The position numbers and the translations under genes were made by a program. This document shows positions 1-9,396 of a DNA stretch of 64,000 nt, in pieces. Positions within the stretch are counted from its first letter, which is position 1, and every line of letters starts with the position of its first letter. The stretch comes from Cobetia sp. cqz5-12 (GTDB taxonomy: Bacteria; Pseudomonadota; Gammaproteobacteria; Pseudomonadales; Halomonadaceae): NCBI RefSeq assembly GCF_016495405.1, contig NZ_CP044522.1, forward strand, positions 806,001 to 870,000, in the 5' to 3' direction. Under the pieces are notes generated by a model. The model saw only the letters and a program-made list of their open reading frames with translations. It ran no database searches and was not told where the DNA came from.

Positions 1-537
1 GAGCTCGGAGGCCTTGAGGCCGGGTAGACCCTGGCCGCGCAGGCCATCGACCAGCTCGTCGAGTGACAGGCTCAGATAGCCTGCTCCGTCGACGGCATCG
101 ATCAGGCTCTCCGCCATCTGGCGTTCACGACCATCGAGGTCGGTCATTGCCAGCTGCCAGCGCAGGTGGTCCTGCAGGCTCTCGACACTGGTATTGCGAT
201 CGAAGTCCGGCCCTTCTTCGCTCCCGCTGCCACTGCCGGAGCTGGTCAGGCTACCGGCGTGGTCCTGGTAGAGGTCCGACCAGTCACTGTCGAGGGGGTA
301 TTCCTCGGGAATCTCGCTCGAGGAGTCGGCAGTGGAGATCTCGCTCGAATCCTGTGTCTCGACGACATCCAGCGACTCGTAGTCCTCGTCGAGCTCCAAC
401 ATGGGGTTGGACTCGAGGGCTTGCTGAATCTCCTGACGCAGGTCGAGCGTCGACAGCTGCAGCAGCTGGATCGCTTGCTGAAGCTGCGGCGTCATGGTCA
501 GCGAGGTGCCGAGGCGGAGTTGCAGGGTGGGTTTCAT
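1..537 (-). CDS. rpoN: RNA polymerase sigma-54 factor RpoN, 5' part (gene runs off the window start)
   Basis: The minus-strand reading frame opens at 537 and continues past base 1, giving the first 179 residues. The N terminus (MKPTLQLRLG followed by repeated Gln/Leu segments such as QLQQAIQLLQLS) is the activator-interacting region I of sigma-54. An acidic region II rich in Asp, Glu and Ser follows, then the start of the core-binding region. Sigma-54 directs transcription from -24/-12 promoters with enhancer-binding ATPases. It lies downstream of lptB in the same orientation, the usual gammaproteobacterial order, but a hairpin at 693-730 separates the two. The DNA-binding part is outside the window. 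Confidence 0.95.
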   Translation of the reverse strand, partial: MKPTLQLRLGTSLTMTPQLQQAIQLLQLSTLDLRQEIQQALESNPMLELDEDYESLDVVETQDSSEISTADSSSEIPEEYPLDSDWSDLYQDHAGSLTSSGSGSGSEEGPDFDRNTSVESLQDHLRWQLAMTDLDGRERQMAESLIDAVDGAGYLSLSLDELVDGLRGQGLPGLKASEL

Positions 538-692
538 GGAGTCAGTCAATTCACGGCAAAGGAACGTGCTTACTACGCTATACCGTGACTCGGGGCACTG
601 ACAAGTGGTTGCCGTGAATATTCAAGCAACTTGCATGCCATGTTTCCACCAAGGTGGTATGGACGTCATGCATGCGTCTGATGTCAGACATG

Positions 693-730
693 AAAAAGCC
701 GCTACGCGATAAAATCACGCAGCGGCTTTT
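693..730 (-). terminator. Intrinsic terminator between lptB and rpoN
   Basis: A 10-bp stem (AAAAGCCGCT at 694-703 with AGCGGCTTTT at 721-730) is followed by a T run when read on the minus strand. It lies in the 234-bp gap between lptB and rpoN. It suggests that part of the lpt transcripts stop before rpoN. A second small dyad, GTCTGA-TG-TCAGAC at 676-689, sits just downstream. Confidence 0.6.
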
Positions 731-771
731 GAAGCTTTCGCCTCCGGTGGGGCTCAGCGTATCTGCTGACC

Positions 772-1509
772 CTAGAGCTTGAACTCGTGGCCCAGGTAGA
801 CGTCGCGCACCTGCTGGTTGGCCAGGATGGAGTCTGCGTCACCGTGGGCGATGATCTGGCCATCGCCGACGATATAGGCGGTATCGCAGATATCGAGTGT
901 CTCGCGCACGTTGTGGTCGGTGATCAGCACGCCGATGCCACGATCGCGCAGTTGGCGCACGATGCTCTTGATCTCGCCCACCGAGATGGGGTCGACGCCG
1001 GCAAAGGGCTCATCGAGCAGCACGAAGTCCGGCTCGGTGGCCAGTGCCCGGGCGATCTCGACCCGTCGACGCTCCCCGCCGGACAGGCTCATGCCGGCGC
1101 TGGCGCGGATGTGCGTGATGCTGAATTCCTCGAGCAACTCTTCAAGGCGTGCCTTGCGGCCATTGCGATCCAGGTCCTTGCGGGTCTCCAGAATCGCCAT
1201 GATGTTGTCGGCCACCGACAGCTTGCGGAAGATCGATGCCTCCTGCGGCAGATAGCCGATGCCGGCGCGTGCACGCTGATGCATGGCGGCAGCGGAGAGG
1301 TCCTTGTCATCGATGGAGACGTTGCCGGCATCGGCGCGCACCAGCCCGACGATCATGTAGAACGAGGTCGTCTTGCCGGCGCCGTTGGGGCCCAGCAGGC
1401 CGACGATGTCGCCCTGGCGGATCTCCAGCGAGATGTCCTTGACCACCTTGCGGCCCTTGTAGGCCTTGGCCAGATGGCGAGCGCTCAGCGTACGCGGAGT
1501 AGCAGTCAT
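772..1509 (-). CDS. lptB: LPS export ABC transporter ATPase LptB
   Basis: This 245-residue cytoplasmic ATPase powers LptFG extraction of lipopolysaccharide from the inner membrane and its transfer along the LptC-LptA bridge. Visible motifs are Walker [10 protein letters not shown] (near 40-48), the LSGGE signature (142-146), Walker B FVLLDEP with the catalytic Glu (about 167) and the switch His (about 199). The length is typical for LptB. It starts 3 bases after the lptA stop, so translation is probably coupled. LptF and LptG are not in the window. Confidence 0.97.
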   Translation of the reverse strand: MTATPRTLSARHLAKAYKGRKVVKDISLEIRQGDIVGLLGPNGAGKTTSFYMIVGLVRADAGNVSIDDKDLSAAAMHQRARAGIGYLPQEASIFRKLSVADNIMAILETRKDLDRNGRKARLEELLEEFSITHIRASAGMSLSGGERRRVEIARALATEPDFVLLDEPFAGVDPISVGEIKSIVRQLRDRGIGVLITDHNVRETLDICDTAYIVGDGQIIAHGDADSILANQQVRDVYLGHEFKL

Positions 1510-1512
1510 GAC

Positions 1513-2091
1513 TCAGTTTTCCTTGCTGGCATTGGCGCCACGCGGCGTCAGAGTCATGTGCACGCGACCGCCTTCGGTCTGCTGTGCCGTCTTGCTGTTG
1601 TTGGCGTTCACCTGGCGCTTGTCGAGGAAGTACTCCACGTAGCCGCCTTCGAAGGTGTCATCGCCTTTTTCGAGCCGCGCATTGCCGACCAGCTCCACGC
1701 GACGCTCCAGTGCATGGTAGCGGATGGTGTCGGCCCAGCCCTTGACCAGCTTCTCGTCGGGCGCGGGTTGCTGTTCCAGGTAGGCACGCTTGCCGGTGGC
1801 CTTGACCAGCGAGATCTCACCGCTACCGGCGCGGCTGATATCGACGCGGCTGGCATCGAGTTTCATGCTGCCCTGGCGCATCTCCACCTGACCGGTGTAA
1901 GTGGCGGTACCGGCCTTGTCATCGAGAGACAGGGCGTCCGCGGCGATGTTGATCGGCTGGCTGGCATCGCTGTCCAGCGCCATGGCGGCCGGGGCGAAGG
2001 TGGACATGCCCAGTGCCAGGCAGAGCGCCATGACACCGCTGTTGAGGGTCTGGCGACAGGCCGTCAAGGGCTTGCGAGTCGTGGAAGTCAT
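1513..2091 (-). CDS. lptA: Periplasmic LPS bridge protein LptA
   Basis: A 192-residue OstA-like beta-jellyroll protein that forms the periplasmic bridge carrying LPS between LptC and LptD. I chose the ATG at 2091 because GGAG precedes it at good spacing and a signal peptide follows directly (basic MTSTTRK, hydrophobic core, AMA cleavage site near residue 38). The frame is open to 2175, but that start has no Shine-Dalgarno and would bury the signal peptide. The OstA-type core (PINIAADALSLDD, then YTGQVEMRQGSMKLDASRV) is clear. It lies between lptC and lptB in the conserved order. Confidence 0.95.
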   Translation of the reverse strand: MTSTTRKPLTACRQTLNSGVMALCLALGMSTFAPAAMALDSDASQPINIAADALSLDDKAGTATYTGQVEMRQGSMKLDASRVDISRAGSGEISLVKATGKRAYLEQQPAPDEKLVKGWADTIRYHALERRVELVGNARLEKGDDTFEGGYVEYFLDKRQVNANNSKTAQQTEGGRVHMTLTPRGANASKEN

Positions 2092-2202
2092 GGTGGCTCC
2101 TTGGCATGACGGGGTCGCCGCCCGAGCAATGATGCCATCGAGCGGCAGAGAATAAGGTATTGCGGCGCGGGTCATGGCGCGAAGGCCGCCAGCCCGGCAG
2201 GT

Positions 2203-2886
2203 TCATTCATCGCTGGCAGGCGCTGCCTCGAAGGTGCTGTTGACGCGCCCATCCTCGGTGGTGGTGCTGTCGGCGCCCGAGTCGATGCGCTCGGCTTCCT
2301 TGCTGGCTTCGCTCTGGCCCTTGCCGGGTTGCAGAACGCTGCGAACGCGGCCCTGCAGCACGGCGGCATCCTGGGAGAGGTCGGCGCTGAAGCTGTCGCT
2401 TTCGACATGCTGGCCATTCTGGGTGATCACGACCGGCACGTCACTCCAGGCGCGGTTCTGATCACGGCTGTAGTGCAGGACATCGGTATCGAGGGTCCAG
2501 CGGTCATCGGGCTGGCGCAGTCTGGCATTGCCCTCGAGGGTGAAGGTGTCGCCGCCGGCGCTCAACACGCCACTGTCACCCGTGGCATACCAGCGGCGGT
2601 CTTCACTGTCGTTGGTGCGAATCTTCGGGGTCTGCGCCCGGGTCACATCATCGCCTGGCGTGTGCTCGATATGCGGCGATGACATGGATTGGATCGCCAC
2701 ACCGCGCGCATCGAAGCGTGTCATGTCTGCCCCGTCGAGATAGTAATCCGGCTCACTGCTGTCGACCTCGACATTGACGGTCGATTCCAGGCTGTTGCGC
2801 TGCTCGATCAGCGCCAGCACGCCACCGACGAGCAGCAACAGCAGCATCAGCCAGAGACGCGGAGAAGGACGGGGCAGACGTAACAT
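2203..2886 (-). CDS. lptC: LPS export protein LptC
   Basis: A 227-residue bitopic inner-membrane protein with one N-terminal transmembrane helix (about residues 11-26), followed by a periplasmic OstA-like domain that receives LPS from LptB2FG and hands it to LptA. The family pattern of a PDYYLDGADMTRFD segment and later GNARLRQPDDRW is visible. The last ~40 residues are rich in Ser, Glu and Asp and extend past the usual jellyroll. The start overlaps the kdsC stop by one base (TGATG), which indicates translational coupling. Confidence 0.93.
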   Translation of the reverse strand: MLRLPRPSPRLWLMLLLLLVGGVLALIEQRNSLESTVNVEVDSSEPDYYLDGADMTRFDARGVAIQSMSSPHIEHTPGDDVTRAQTPKIRTNDSEDRRWYATGDSGVLSAGGDTFTLEGNARLRQPDDRWTLDTDVLHYSRDQNRAWSDVPVVITQNGQHVESDSFSADLSQDAAVLQGRVRSVLQPGKGQSEASKEAERIDSGADSTTTEDGRVNSTFEAAPASDE

Positions 2887-3455
2887 CAGGGACGCGACTC
2901 CTGCAGGTAGGTATCCAGCACCGAGGCCCAGTGGCCCTGTGCCTTGAGCAGCAGGTCACAGAGCTCGCGCACGGCGCCATCGCCGCCCTGGCGTGAGGTG
3001 ACCCAGTTGGCTTCGCTCATCACGTAAGCCATGGCGTTGGGCACGCTGACGCCGAGACCGACACGACGAATGGCCTCGCGGTCCGGCAGGTCATCGCCAC
3101 AATAGGCGACGTCTTCCAGCTCGATTCCGTGCTCGCGGCACAGGTCGGCCAGCGCGACCAGCTTGTCTTCGCGGCCCTGGATGACATCCTGAATGCCCAG
3201 TTCCTTGGCGCGACGCTCGACCATCGGTGAGCTGCGGCCGGTGATCAGCGCGACGCGAACGCCACTGCGCAGCACCAGCTTGAGGCCATGGCCATCCTGG
3301 ACGTGGAAGGACTTGGTCTCCACGCCGTTGGCATCGTAGTGCAGGCGGTTGTCGGTGAGCACGCCATCCACATCCAACGCCAGCAGACGCACGCGGCGTG
3401 CGCGGTCGATGATGTCCTGCGGATATTCGTCGCTCAGGGAATTCGTGTCGCTCAT
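2886..3455 (-). CDS. kdsC: 3-deoxy-D-manno-octulosonate 8-phosphate phosphatase KdsC
   Basis: A 189-residue HAD-superfamily C0-type phosphatase that removes phosphate from Kdo-8-P in LPS core biosynthesis. The catalytic DxD motif is in LALDVDGVLTD (D28 and D30). Motif II is in LITGRSS and the metal-binding motif is CGDDLPD. Its position between kdsD and lptC matches the E. coli yrb locus. The short acidic N terminus before RARRVRLL is variable in the family. Confidence 0.96.
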   Translation of the reverse strand: MSDTNSLSDEYPQDIIDRARRVRLLALDVDGVLTDNRLHYDANGVETKSFHVQDGHGLKLVLRSGVRVALITGRSSPMVERRAKELGIQDVIQGREDKLVALADLCREHGIELEDVAYCGDDLPDREAIRRVGLGVSVPNAMAYVMSEANWVTSRQGGDGAVRELCDLLLKAQGHWASVLDTYLQESRP

Positions 3456-3583
3456 GGTCTTTCTCCTCGCACTCCGTGCATGCTTGACGCTGTCCTGTGA
3501 ACGGCGCTGATGGGCGTTGAGCGGTAGCGTCTGCTGCCGGGACGATCTGCCGTCGAACAGAGACAGCGAACGCCCGCGGGAGT

Positions 3584-4636
3584 TCAGATCACGCCGCTGG
3601 CCAGCAGGCCGTGCATATGGATGGCTCCGATGGGGTGCTCATCCTCGTCACAGACTACCAGAACGCTGATGCGGTTTTCTTCCATGATGCGCACCGCTTC
3701 GGCGGCCAGCATGCTGGCGCGCACGGTCTTGCCGCCGCGGGTCATGACATCATCGACCTTCAGCGCCCGCAGATCGCCGTGCTGGTCGAGGGTGCGGCGC
3801 AGGTCACCATCGGTATAGACGCCGACCAGGTGGTCGTCATCATCGATCACGCAGGTGAAGCCCATCCCCTGACGCGTGATCTCGAGCAGCGCATCGCGCA
3901 GCGGGCTACCGAGCGCCACGCGCGGCAGGGCATCGCCCTGATGCATGACATCCTGCACGCGCAGCAGCAGGCGTCGGCCCAGGCTGCCGCCCGGATGGGA
4001 AAGCGCGAATTCCTCGGCAGTGAAGCCGCGGGCCTCCAGCAGTGCCACCGCCAAGGCATCGCCCATCACCAGCGCGGCGGTGGTCGAGGCAGTGGGTGCC
4101 AGATTCAGCGGACAGGCTTCCTGGGCGACGCTGGTGTCCAGGTGGGCCTCGGCGTCACGCGCCAGGGTCGAGCCGGGTTTGCCGGTCATCGAGACCAGCG
4201 GGGTGCCCATGCGCTTCAAGAGCGGCAGCAGCGCAGTGACTTCGGCGGTCTCTCCGGAGTTGGACAGCGCCAGCACCACATCGGCCGGCGTGATCATGCC
4301 CAGGTCGCCATGGCTGGCTTCCCCGGGATGGACGAAGAAGGCCGGGGTGCCGGTGCTGGCCAGGGTGGCGGCGATCTTGCTGGCGACATGGCCGGACTTG
4401 CCCATGCCGGTCACGATGACGCGGCCCCTGGTGGCCAGCATCAGCTGACAGGCACGGTCGAAGTCGTCATCGAGATGGCTTTCGAGCGCGGCGATGGCCG
4501 CTTCTTCAATGGCGAAGGTGCGGCGGGCGCTGGCGCGGAAATCCGCCTGGCTGGCAGGAGTCTGATCGGCGGCGGACTGACTTGAAGCAGAGGCGCCAGG
4601 CGCGGTGGCATGCGGAGTGCTGGAAGGCTCGGTCAT
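3584..4636 (-). CDS. kdsD: Arabinose-5-phosphate isomerase KdsD
   Basis: A 350-residue isomerase converting D-ribulose-5-phosphate to D-arabinose-5-phosphate, the first committed step towards Kdo. It has an N-terminal SIS domain (VTGMGKSGHVASKIAATLAS, then the HPGEASHGDLGM active-site segment) and two C-terminal CBS domains (from about residue 230). The first ~30 residues are a low-complexity Ser/Ala/Thr tail not needed by the fold, so a later start is possible although none looks better. It lies upstream of kdsC in the same direction. Confidence 0.95.
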   Translation of the reverse strand: MTEPSSTPHATAPGASASSQSAADQTPASQADFRASARRTFAIEEAAIAALESHLDDDFDRACQLMLATRGRVIVTGMGKSGHVASKIAATLASTGTPAFFVHPGEASHGDLGMITPADVVLALSNSGETAEVTALLPLLKRMGTPLVSMTGKPGSTLARDAEAHLDTSVAQEACPLNLAPTASTTAALVMGDALAVALLEARGFTAEEFALSHPGGSLGRRLLLRVQDVMHQGDALPRVALGSPLRDALLEITRQGMGFTCVIDDDDHLVGVYTDGDLRRTLDQHGDLRALKVDDVMTRGGKTVRASMLAAEAVRIMEENRISVLVVCDEDEHPIGAIHMHGLLASGVI

Positions 4637-4735
4637 GATCGAATTGTTGCCTGTGGTTGGCCAGGGCTCATGCCGCGCGGAAAGGGCGTGTCATCCCGCG
4701 CGGCGGCGTGGCAAACGATGATGAAGATGCTGCCG

Positions 4736-5680
4736 TCAGCGAGTCAGGCTGATGGCAAGCCAGGCCGTGTAGGCCAGATAGCAGGCGAGCAGGATAACAC
4801 CTGGGCCGCGGCCGATGCGCCCACGGCGCTGCCAGATGAGCAGCGCGGCCAGCAGCAGCGTCAGCCCCAGCATCACCGGATAGTCGCGGCTGATGGCGCT
4901 GCCATCCACCGGGCCTGGCGCCAGCAGGCCCGGCACGGGCAGGACGGCGAGGATGTTGAACAGGTTGGAACCGATGACGTTGCCGATGGCGATGTCGTGG
5001 TGGCGCTTGAGGGCGCTGGCCACGCTGGCGGCCAACTCCGGCAGGCTGGTGCCGATGGCGATCACGGTCAGGCCGATGATCAGTTCCGGCACGCCGAGTG
5101 CCTGGGCGATATCGGTGGCCCCCCATACCAGCGCGCGCGAGCTGGCGATCAGCACCGCCAGCCCGATCAGCAGCCAGAAGATGGCGCGTCCGGTGCTCAT
5201 CTCGGGCACGTCATCCTGGCTTTCCGCCTCGCTCGGCGAGTCGACCTTGAACAGCCACACCAGCGTGAAGACCAGCAGGGCCAGCAACAGGATGCCATCG
5301 AGACGCTCGAGTCCGCTGTTGGACAGCGCATAACCGCCCAGTGCCGTGGCCGCCAGCAGCAGCGGCAGCTCGCGGCGCACCAGCCCGAAATGCACCGGGA
5401 TAGGGGCGATCAGCGCCGTGACGCCGAGCACCAGGCCGATATTGGCGATGTTGGAGCCCAGCGCATTGCCGGTCGCGATATCCGGAGTGCCATCAAGAGA
5501 GGCCATGATGGAGACGACGATCTCGGGGGCAGAGGTGCCGACGGAGACGATCGTCATCCCGATCAGCAGTTTGCTCATCCCGGCGCGCCACGCAGTGGCC
5601 GCGGCTCCTTCGACGAAGCGATCAGCACTCCAGACAAGACCAATCAGGCCGATGACGACTGCAAGGATGGGAAATAGCAT
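4736..5680 (-). CDS. yrbG: Calcium/sodium antiporter, YrbG family
   Basis: A 314-residue inner-membrane protein of the CaCA superfamily. It shows the internal duplication typical of the family: GTSAPEIVVSI in the first half and GTSLPELAASV in the second, each followed by GNVIGSN/GNALGSN-type segments that form the ion-binding site. About ten hydrophobic helices are visible. The E. coli homologue is yrbG, also next to kdsD. Its substrate here is inferred from the family. It heads the minus-strand kds/lpt gene run. Confidence 0.9.
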   Translation of the reverse strand: MLFPILAVVIGLIGLVWSADRFVEGAAATAWRAGMSKLLIGMTIVSVGTSAPEIVVSIMASLDGTPDIATGNALGSNIANIGLVLGVTALIAPIPVHFGLVRRELPLLLAATALGGYALSNSGLERLDGILLLALLVFTLVWLFKVDSPSEAESQDDVPEMSTGRAIFWLLIGLAVLIASSRALVWGATDIAQALGVPELIIGLTVIAIGTSLPELAASVASALKRHHDIAIGNVIGSNLFNILAVLPVPGLLAPGPVDGSAISRDYPVMLGLTLLLAALLIWQRRGRIGRGPGVILLACYLAYTAWLAISLTR

Positions 5681-5994
5681 CAGGACTCTCGGGGCAGGGG
5701 GCAGGGCGGTGGCGTATCGCCGGGAACCGCGCCATTAAACGCATCCCCCCAATCCATTGCAAGACGGCGGCCTTGTACGCATTGCAGAGCGTGTTGCCGG
5801 GCGCATGGTTGAGCGCATCACCATCCGCGGCACGGCTCTGTTGCCTGATGAGACTGGCGGCATGGGGGTGGGTTCGGATACGATGTTCGCTAACTAACTT
5901 GATCCTTGGATCCCATGACTCGGACATTCGACCTGTCCGCGAGCCGACTGCGTGTGGCTCGTCACGGCGAAGGTCCCTCACAGCGGATGCTTCT
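5681..5994. promoter_or_regulatory. Divergent intergenic region between yrbG and mlaF (314 bp)
   Basis: This gap separates the minus-strand yrbG-kds-lpt run from the plus-strand mla operon, so it must hold promoters in both directions. I could not assign clear -35/-10 pairs; TACGAT near 5879-5884 is only a weak -10 candidate for the plus strand. No conserved small ORF is seen, although the mlaF frame is open upstream to 5773 without a good start signal. Confidence 0.4.
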
Positions 5995-6915
5995 ATGACT
6001 GATTTGCCCGGTCAGACCGCAACCCGGACGGGTGCGGACGGCCAGGATGCGCAGACTTCTTCACGCGGCGCGGCAGGCGAGATCAATCTCGATGACGCCC
6101 TGATTCGTGTCGAAGGCCTGCGGTTCACCCGTGGAGAACGCGAGATATTCTCCGGCATCGACCTCAAGATCCCGCGTGGCAAGATAATCGCCATCATGGG
6201 GCCTTCCGGTACCGGCAAGACGACACTGCTCAAGTTGATCGGCGGCCAGCTGACACCTTCGGCAGGGCGCGTCGAGATCGCCGGGTTGCATGTGCATGGC
6301 CTGTCGCGGCGCGAGCTGTTTCGCATGCGCCGTCGCATGGGCATGCTGTTTCAGAGCGGTGCCCTGTTCTCCGATCTGAGCGTGTTCGAGAACGTTGCCT
6401 TCCCGCTGCGCGTCCACACCGATCTCCCCGATGCAATGATTCGTGACATCGTGCTGATCAAGCTCGAGTCCGTCGGGCTGCGCGGCGCGCGTGAATTGAT
6501 GCCGGCCGAACTCTCCGGCGGCATGACGCGGCGTGTGGCACTGGCACGAGCCATCGCGCTGGACCCGGACCTCATCATGTACGACGAGCCCTTTGCCGGC
6601 CAGGACCCCATCTCGATGGGCGTGCTGGTCAATCTGATCCGGCGCCTCAACGATGCGCTGGGCATGACGGCGCTGGTGGTCTCGCACGACATCAAGGAAA
6701 CGCTGACCATCGCCGATTACGTCTACGTGATCGCCGATGGCAAGGTGATGGCGCAGGGCACCCCCGAGGCGCTGAACGCCGAGTCGGACCCGCGCGTGGC
6801 CCAGTTCATCCATGGCAAGCCGGATGGCCCGGTGCCCTTCCATTATCCCGCCCCGGACTTCGCCGGCGACATTCTCGATGGTCGCGAATCGGCAACCCGC
6901 AGGAGAGAGTCATGA
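5995..6915 (+). CDS. mlaF: Phospholipid transport ABC ATPase MlaF
   Basis: ATPase of the MlaFEDB inner-membrane complex, which moves phospholipids between the inner membrane and MlaC to keep the outer membrane asymmetric. 306 residues from the ATG at 5995. Walker A is GPSGTGKTT (69-77), the signature is [14 protein letters not shown] and Walker B is [13 protein letters not shown]. An N-terminal tail of ~30 polar residues precedes the ABC fold and is longer than in E. coli. Its stop overlaps mlaE by four bases (ATGA). Upstream in-frame starts were rejected because they add non-family sequence. Confidence 0.95.
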   Translation: MTDLPGQTATRTGADGQDAQTSSRGAAGEINLDDALIRVEGLRFTRGEREIFSGIDLKIPRGKIIAIMGPSGTGKTTLLKLIGGQLTPSAGRVEIAGLHVHGLSRRELFRMRRRMGMLFQSGALFSDLSVFENVAFPLRVHTDLPDAMIRDIVLIKLESVGLRGARELMPAELSGGMTRRVALARAIALDPDLIMYDEPFAGQDPISMGVLVNLIRRLNDALGMTALVVSHDIKETLTIADYVYVIADGKVMAQGTPEALNAESDPRVAQFIHGKPDGPVPFHYPAPDFAGDILDGRESATRRRES

Positions 6916-7712
6916 GTGGTCTGAATCGTGGCCCGCTCGGGGCCATCACGTCACTGGGCCGCAGCAGCATCGATGTGATCGCGGCCATCGGGCGTGCCGG
7001 CATGCTGCTGGTACAGGCTGGTATCGGCATTCCGTCCCGTGAGGGCATCGGCCTGTGGGTGCGGCAGATGCACTTCGTCGGTGTGCTGTCGCTGGCCATC
7101 GTGCTGGTCTCGGGGCTGTTCATCGGCATGGTGCTGGCGCTGCAGGGCTACACCATTCTGGTCGGTTTCGGCGCCGAGGAAGCGCTGGGGCAGATGGTGT
7201 CGCTGTCACTGCTGCGCGAGCTGGCGCCTGTGGTCGCGGCCTTGCTGTTCGCCGGGCGCGCGGGGTCGGCGCTGACGGCGGAGATCGGCCTGATGAAGGC
7301 CACCGAGCAGTTGACCAGCATGGAGATGATCGGCGTCGATCCGCTCAAGCGCATCGTCGCGCCGCGGCTGTGGGCCGGTTTCGTCTCGCTGCCGCTGCTG
7401 ACCATCGGCTTCAGTGTCGTCGGCATCTGGGGCGGCAAGCTGGTGGGGGTCGACTGGCTGGGTATCTACGAGGGCGCCTACTGGAGCAGCATGCAGTCGA
7501 ACGTCGATTTCATCGGTGATGTCATGAACGGCGTCATCAAGTCACTGGTCTTCGGGCTGGTGGTCAGCTGGATCGCCGTCTTCCAGGGCTATGACCTGAT
7601 CCCGACCTCGGAAGGCATTTCGCGCGCCACCACGCGTACCGTGGTTTATTCATCTTTGGCGGTGCTGGGACTCGACTTTGTCCTCACGGCCGTCATGTTC
7701 GGAGAGATTTGA
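6912..7712 (+). CDS. mlaE: Phospholipid transport permease MlaE
   Basis: A 266-residue MlaE/YrbE permease with several hydrophobic helices, carrying the family stretch [31 protein letters not shown]. It forms the membrane core of MlaFEDB. It starts inside the mlaF stop (ATGA) and ends by overlapping mlaD (TGATG), so the three are co-translated. Confidence 0.96.
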   Translation: MSGLNRGPLGAITSLGRSSIDVIAAIGRAGMLLVQAGIGIPSREGIGLWVRQMHFVGVLSLAIVLVSGLFIGMVLALQGYTILVGFGAEEALGQMVSLSLLRELAPVVAALLFAGRAGSALTAEIGLMKATEQLTSMEMIGVDPLKRIVAPRLWAGFVSLPLLTIGFSVVGIWGGKLVGVDWLGIYEGAYWSSMQSNVDFIGDVMNGVIKSLVFGLVVSWIAVFQGYDLIPTSEGISRATTRTVVYSSLAVLGLDFVLTAVMFGEI

Positions 7713-8176
7713 TGAAACGTACCCGCATGCTCGAGTTCGGCGTGGGCCTGTTCATACTCGCTGGTTTCCTGGGAATGGTCTTCCTGGGGCTGCGCGTCAG
7801 CGGCGTCACGTTCCAGCAGGCCGATGACACCTTCGTGCTCAATGCCAACTTCTCAGGGATCGGAAGCCTCAAGGCGCGGTCAAAGGTCACGATGGCAGGT
7901 GTCGCCGTCGGCAGCGTCGAGAAGATCGAGCTGGACCCGAAGTGGTTTGACGCCCGTGTCACGATGAAGCTGGACAGCAGCCTGCGTGGCAAGCTGAGCA
8001 AGGACACCACCGCCGCCATCCTGACGTCCGGCCTGCTGGGCGAGCAGTACATCGGCCTGAGCACCGGGGGAGACCCGGACGTGCTGGAGGACGGCGATAC
8101 CATTCGCGATACCCAGTCTGCACTGGTGCTGGAAGAGTTGATCCAGCAGTTCGTGTCCAATTTTTCGAAGAGCTGA
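7712..8176 (+). CDS. mlaD: MCE-domain phospholipid-binding protein MlaD
   Basis: A 154-residue protein with one N-terminal membrane anchor (about residues 8-27) and a single MCE domain (about 38-115, including GIGSLKARSKVTMAGVAVG and SGLLGEQYIGL). It forms a hexameric ring on the periplasmic face of MlaFE. The ATG at 7712 follows GGAGAG and overlaps the mlaE stop. The TTG three bases earlier is an unlikely alternative. The last codons lie inside a 15-bp tandem repeat that continues past the stop. Confidence 0.95.
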   Translation: MKRTRMLEFGVGLFILAGFLGMVFLGLRVSGVTFQQADDTFVLNANFSGIGSLKARSKVTMAGVAVGSVEKIELDPKWFDARVTMKLDSSLRGKLSKDTTAAILTSGLLGEQYIGLSTGGDPDVLEDGDTIRDTQSALVLEELIQQFVSNFSKS

Positions 8177-8221
8177 TTCTCGAAGCGTTGATATTCGATG
8201 CGCTGTTCATCGAAGCGCAGG
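8162..8221. repeat. 15-bp degenerate tandem repeat, 4 copies, spanning the mlaD stop codon
   Basis: Consecutive 15-mers TTTTCGAAGAGCTGA, TTCTCGAAGCGTTGA, TATTCGATGCGCTGT and TCATCGAAGCGCAGG share a TCGAAG/GCG core. The first copy encodes the C-terminal residues of MlaD and ends with its TGA; the others lie in the mlaD-mlaC gap. The similarity decays with distance. Confidence 0.6.
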
Positions 8222-8315
8222 CACTCGGCGCACGCGTGTGATGCACCGAAAGACCTGACTCGGTGCCTGCGGATTCACGTTCGAGCACGATGCACATTTT
8301 CAAGGAGCAACCCTG

Positions 8316-8978
8316 ATGACCTCTAGCCTCAAGAAGCTGATTCGTCCGTTGAGCGTGCTGAGCCTGTCCGCCCTGATGGCGCTGAGCCCGCTGGCCATGG
8401 CCGCCCCGCAGGAGCCGGACGTGCTGCTGCGCGACACGGTCGAGGGCCTGACCACCAAGATCGATAGCCGCGAGAGCTACTACAAGGACAACGTCGACGA
8501 GCTGGAAACCCTGGTGGATTCCGCGCTGAAGCCGGTGGTGGATTATCGCTACATCGCCGCCAGCGTGATGGGCAAGTACTTCAAGGGCGCCTCTCCTGAG
8601 CAGCGCACCGAATTCTCCAAGGTCTTCCATGACACCCTGATCGGCACCTACGCCAAGGGTCTGGTGAGCTTCGATTATGCCAGGCTGGACGTGAAGGACA
8701 GCGAAGGCGAGCGTCGCTATGAAGACCAGGACACCGTCTACATGGACGTGGTCGATACCAAGGGCAAGGTCTACCCGGTGGCCTATTCCATGCGTCTGCG
8801 CAACGACGAATGGAAGGTGGTCAACGTGATCGTCAATGGCGTCAACCTGGGCCTAACCTTCCGCAACCAGTTCGATCAGGCCATGCGTGACAACGGCCGC
8901 GACATCGACGCCGTCATCAAGGGCTGGCAGCCGGATGTCGACCTCGAGAAGGGTGAGGGGGATCAGGGCAACAGCTGA
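8316..8978 (+). CDS. mlaC: Periplasmic phospholipid shuttle MlaC
   Basis: A 220-residue MlaC/ToluTol family protein that ferries phospholipids between MlaA at the outer membrane and MlaD. The signal peptide runs to an AMA site near residue 29. The mature part carries DTVEGLTTKID, RYIAASVMGKYFKGASPEQRTEF and VYPVAYSMRLRNDEWKVVNVIVNGVNLG, all typical. It lies 139 bp after mlaD, a wider gap than elsewhere in the operon, partly filled by the 15-bp repeat. Confidence 0.95.
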   Translation: MTSSLKKLIRPLSVLSLSALMALSPLAMAAPQEPDVLLRDTVEGLTTKIDSRESYYKDNVDELETLVDSALKPVVDYRYIAASVMGKYFKGASPEQRTEFSKVFHDTLIGTYAKGLVSFDYARLDVKDSEGERRYEDQDTVYMDVVDTKGKVYPVAYSMRLRNDEWKVVNVIVNGVNLGLTFRNQFDQAMRDNGRDIDAVIKGWQPDVDLEKGEGDQGNS

Positions 8979-8992
8979 GCCCTGTCGTCGCC

Positions 8993-9364
8993 ATGACCAT
9001 GAAAACTCTCTTCGATCGCGATGGCGTCACGCTGCAAGCCGGTGACGCGCGGCTGAGCCTGAGTGGCCAGCCGGATTTCGACAATGCCACAGAGCTGGCG
9101 GATTCCGGCAGGAAATGGCTGGGGCGCCGCGAGGATGGGGTTTCCATCGATCTGTGCGGCGTGGATAGCGCCAGTACCGCCACCCTGAGCGTGCTTCTCG
9201 AGTGGCAGCGCCATCTGGCGGAGCATGGTGGGCATGTCGCTCACCTCGCGCTGTCTCCCGCCTTGAGCCGACTGGCGGCAGTCTCCGGACTGGAAAACCT
9301 GCTACCGGGGCTGAATGTCGCTGAGATCAGCGCAGAGCCCCCGCTGTCACTCGAGACGTCCTGA
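8993..9364 (+). CDS. mlaB: STAS-domain Mla accessory protein MlaB
   Basis: A 123-residue STAS-domain protein; the ATG six bases later (8999) is an equally good start. The STAS pattern is seen in VSIDLCGVDSASTATLSVLLEWQRHLAEHGG, where the Ser/Thr-rich loop contacts MlaF. In MlaFEDB it stabilises the ATPase dimer and is needed for activity. It starts 14 bases after mlaC, closing the mla operon. Confidence 0.9.
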   Translation: MTMKTLFDRDGVTLQAGDARLSLSGQPDFDNATELADSGRKWLGRREDGVSIDLCGVDSASTATLSVLLEWQRHLAEHGGHVAHLALSPALSRLAAVSGLENLLPGLNVAEISAEPPLSLETS

Positions 9365-9371
9365 GCCAGCG

Positions 9372-9396
9372 GCGGCCTGACCCCCTGTCAGGCCGC
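9372..9396 (+). terminator. Stem-loop after mlaB
   Basis: GCGGCCTGA (9372-9380) pairs perfectly with TCAGGCCGC (9388-9396) around a 7-base loop, eight bases after the mlaB stop. No T tract follows, so it could be a weak terminator or an mRNA 3'-end stabiliser between mlaB and ibaG. Confidence 0.35.

Noticed and set aside
787..2109. 440-codon open frame on the plus strand opposite lptB and lptA
   Set aside because: It is the antisense shadow of two clear genes; the product is low-complexity and unlike any family.
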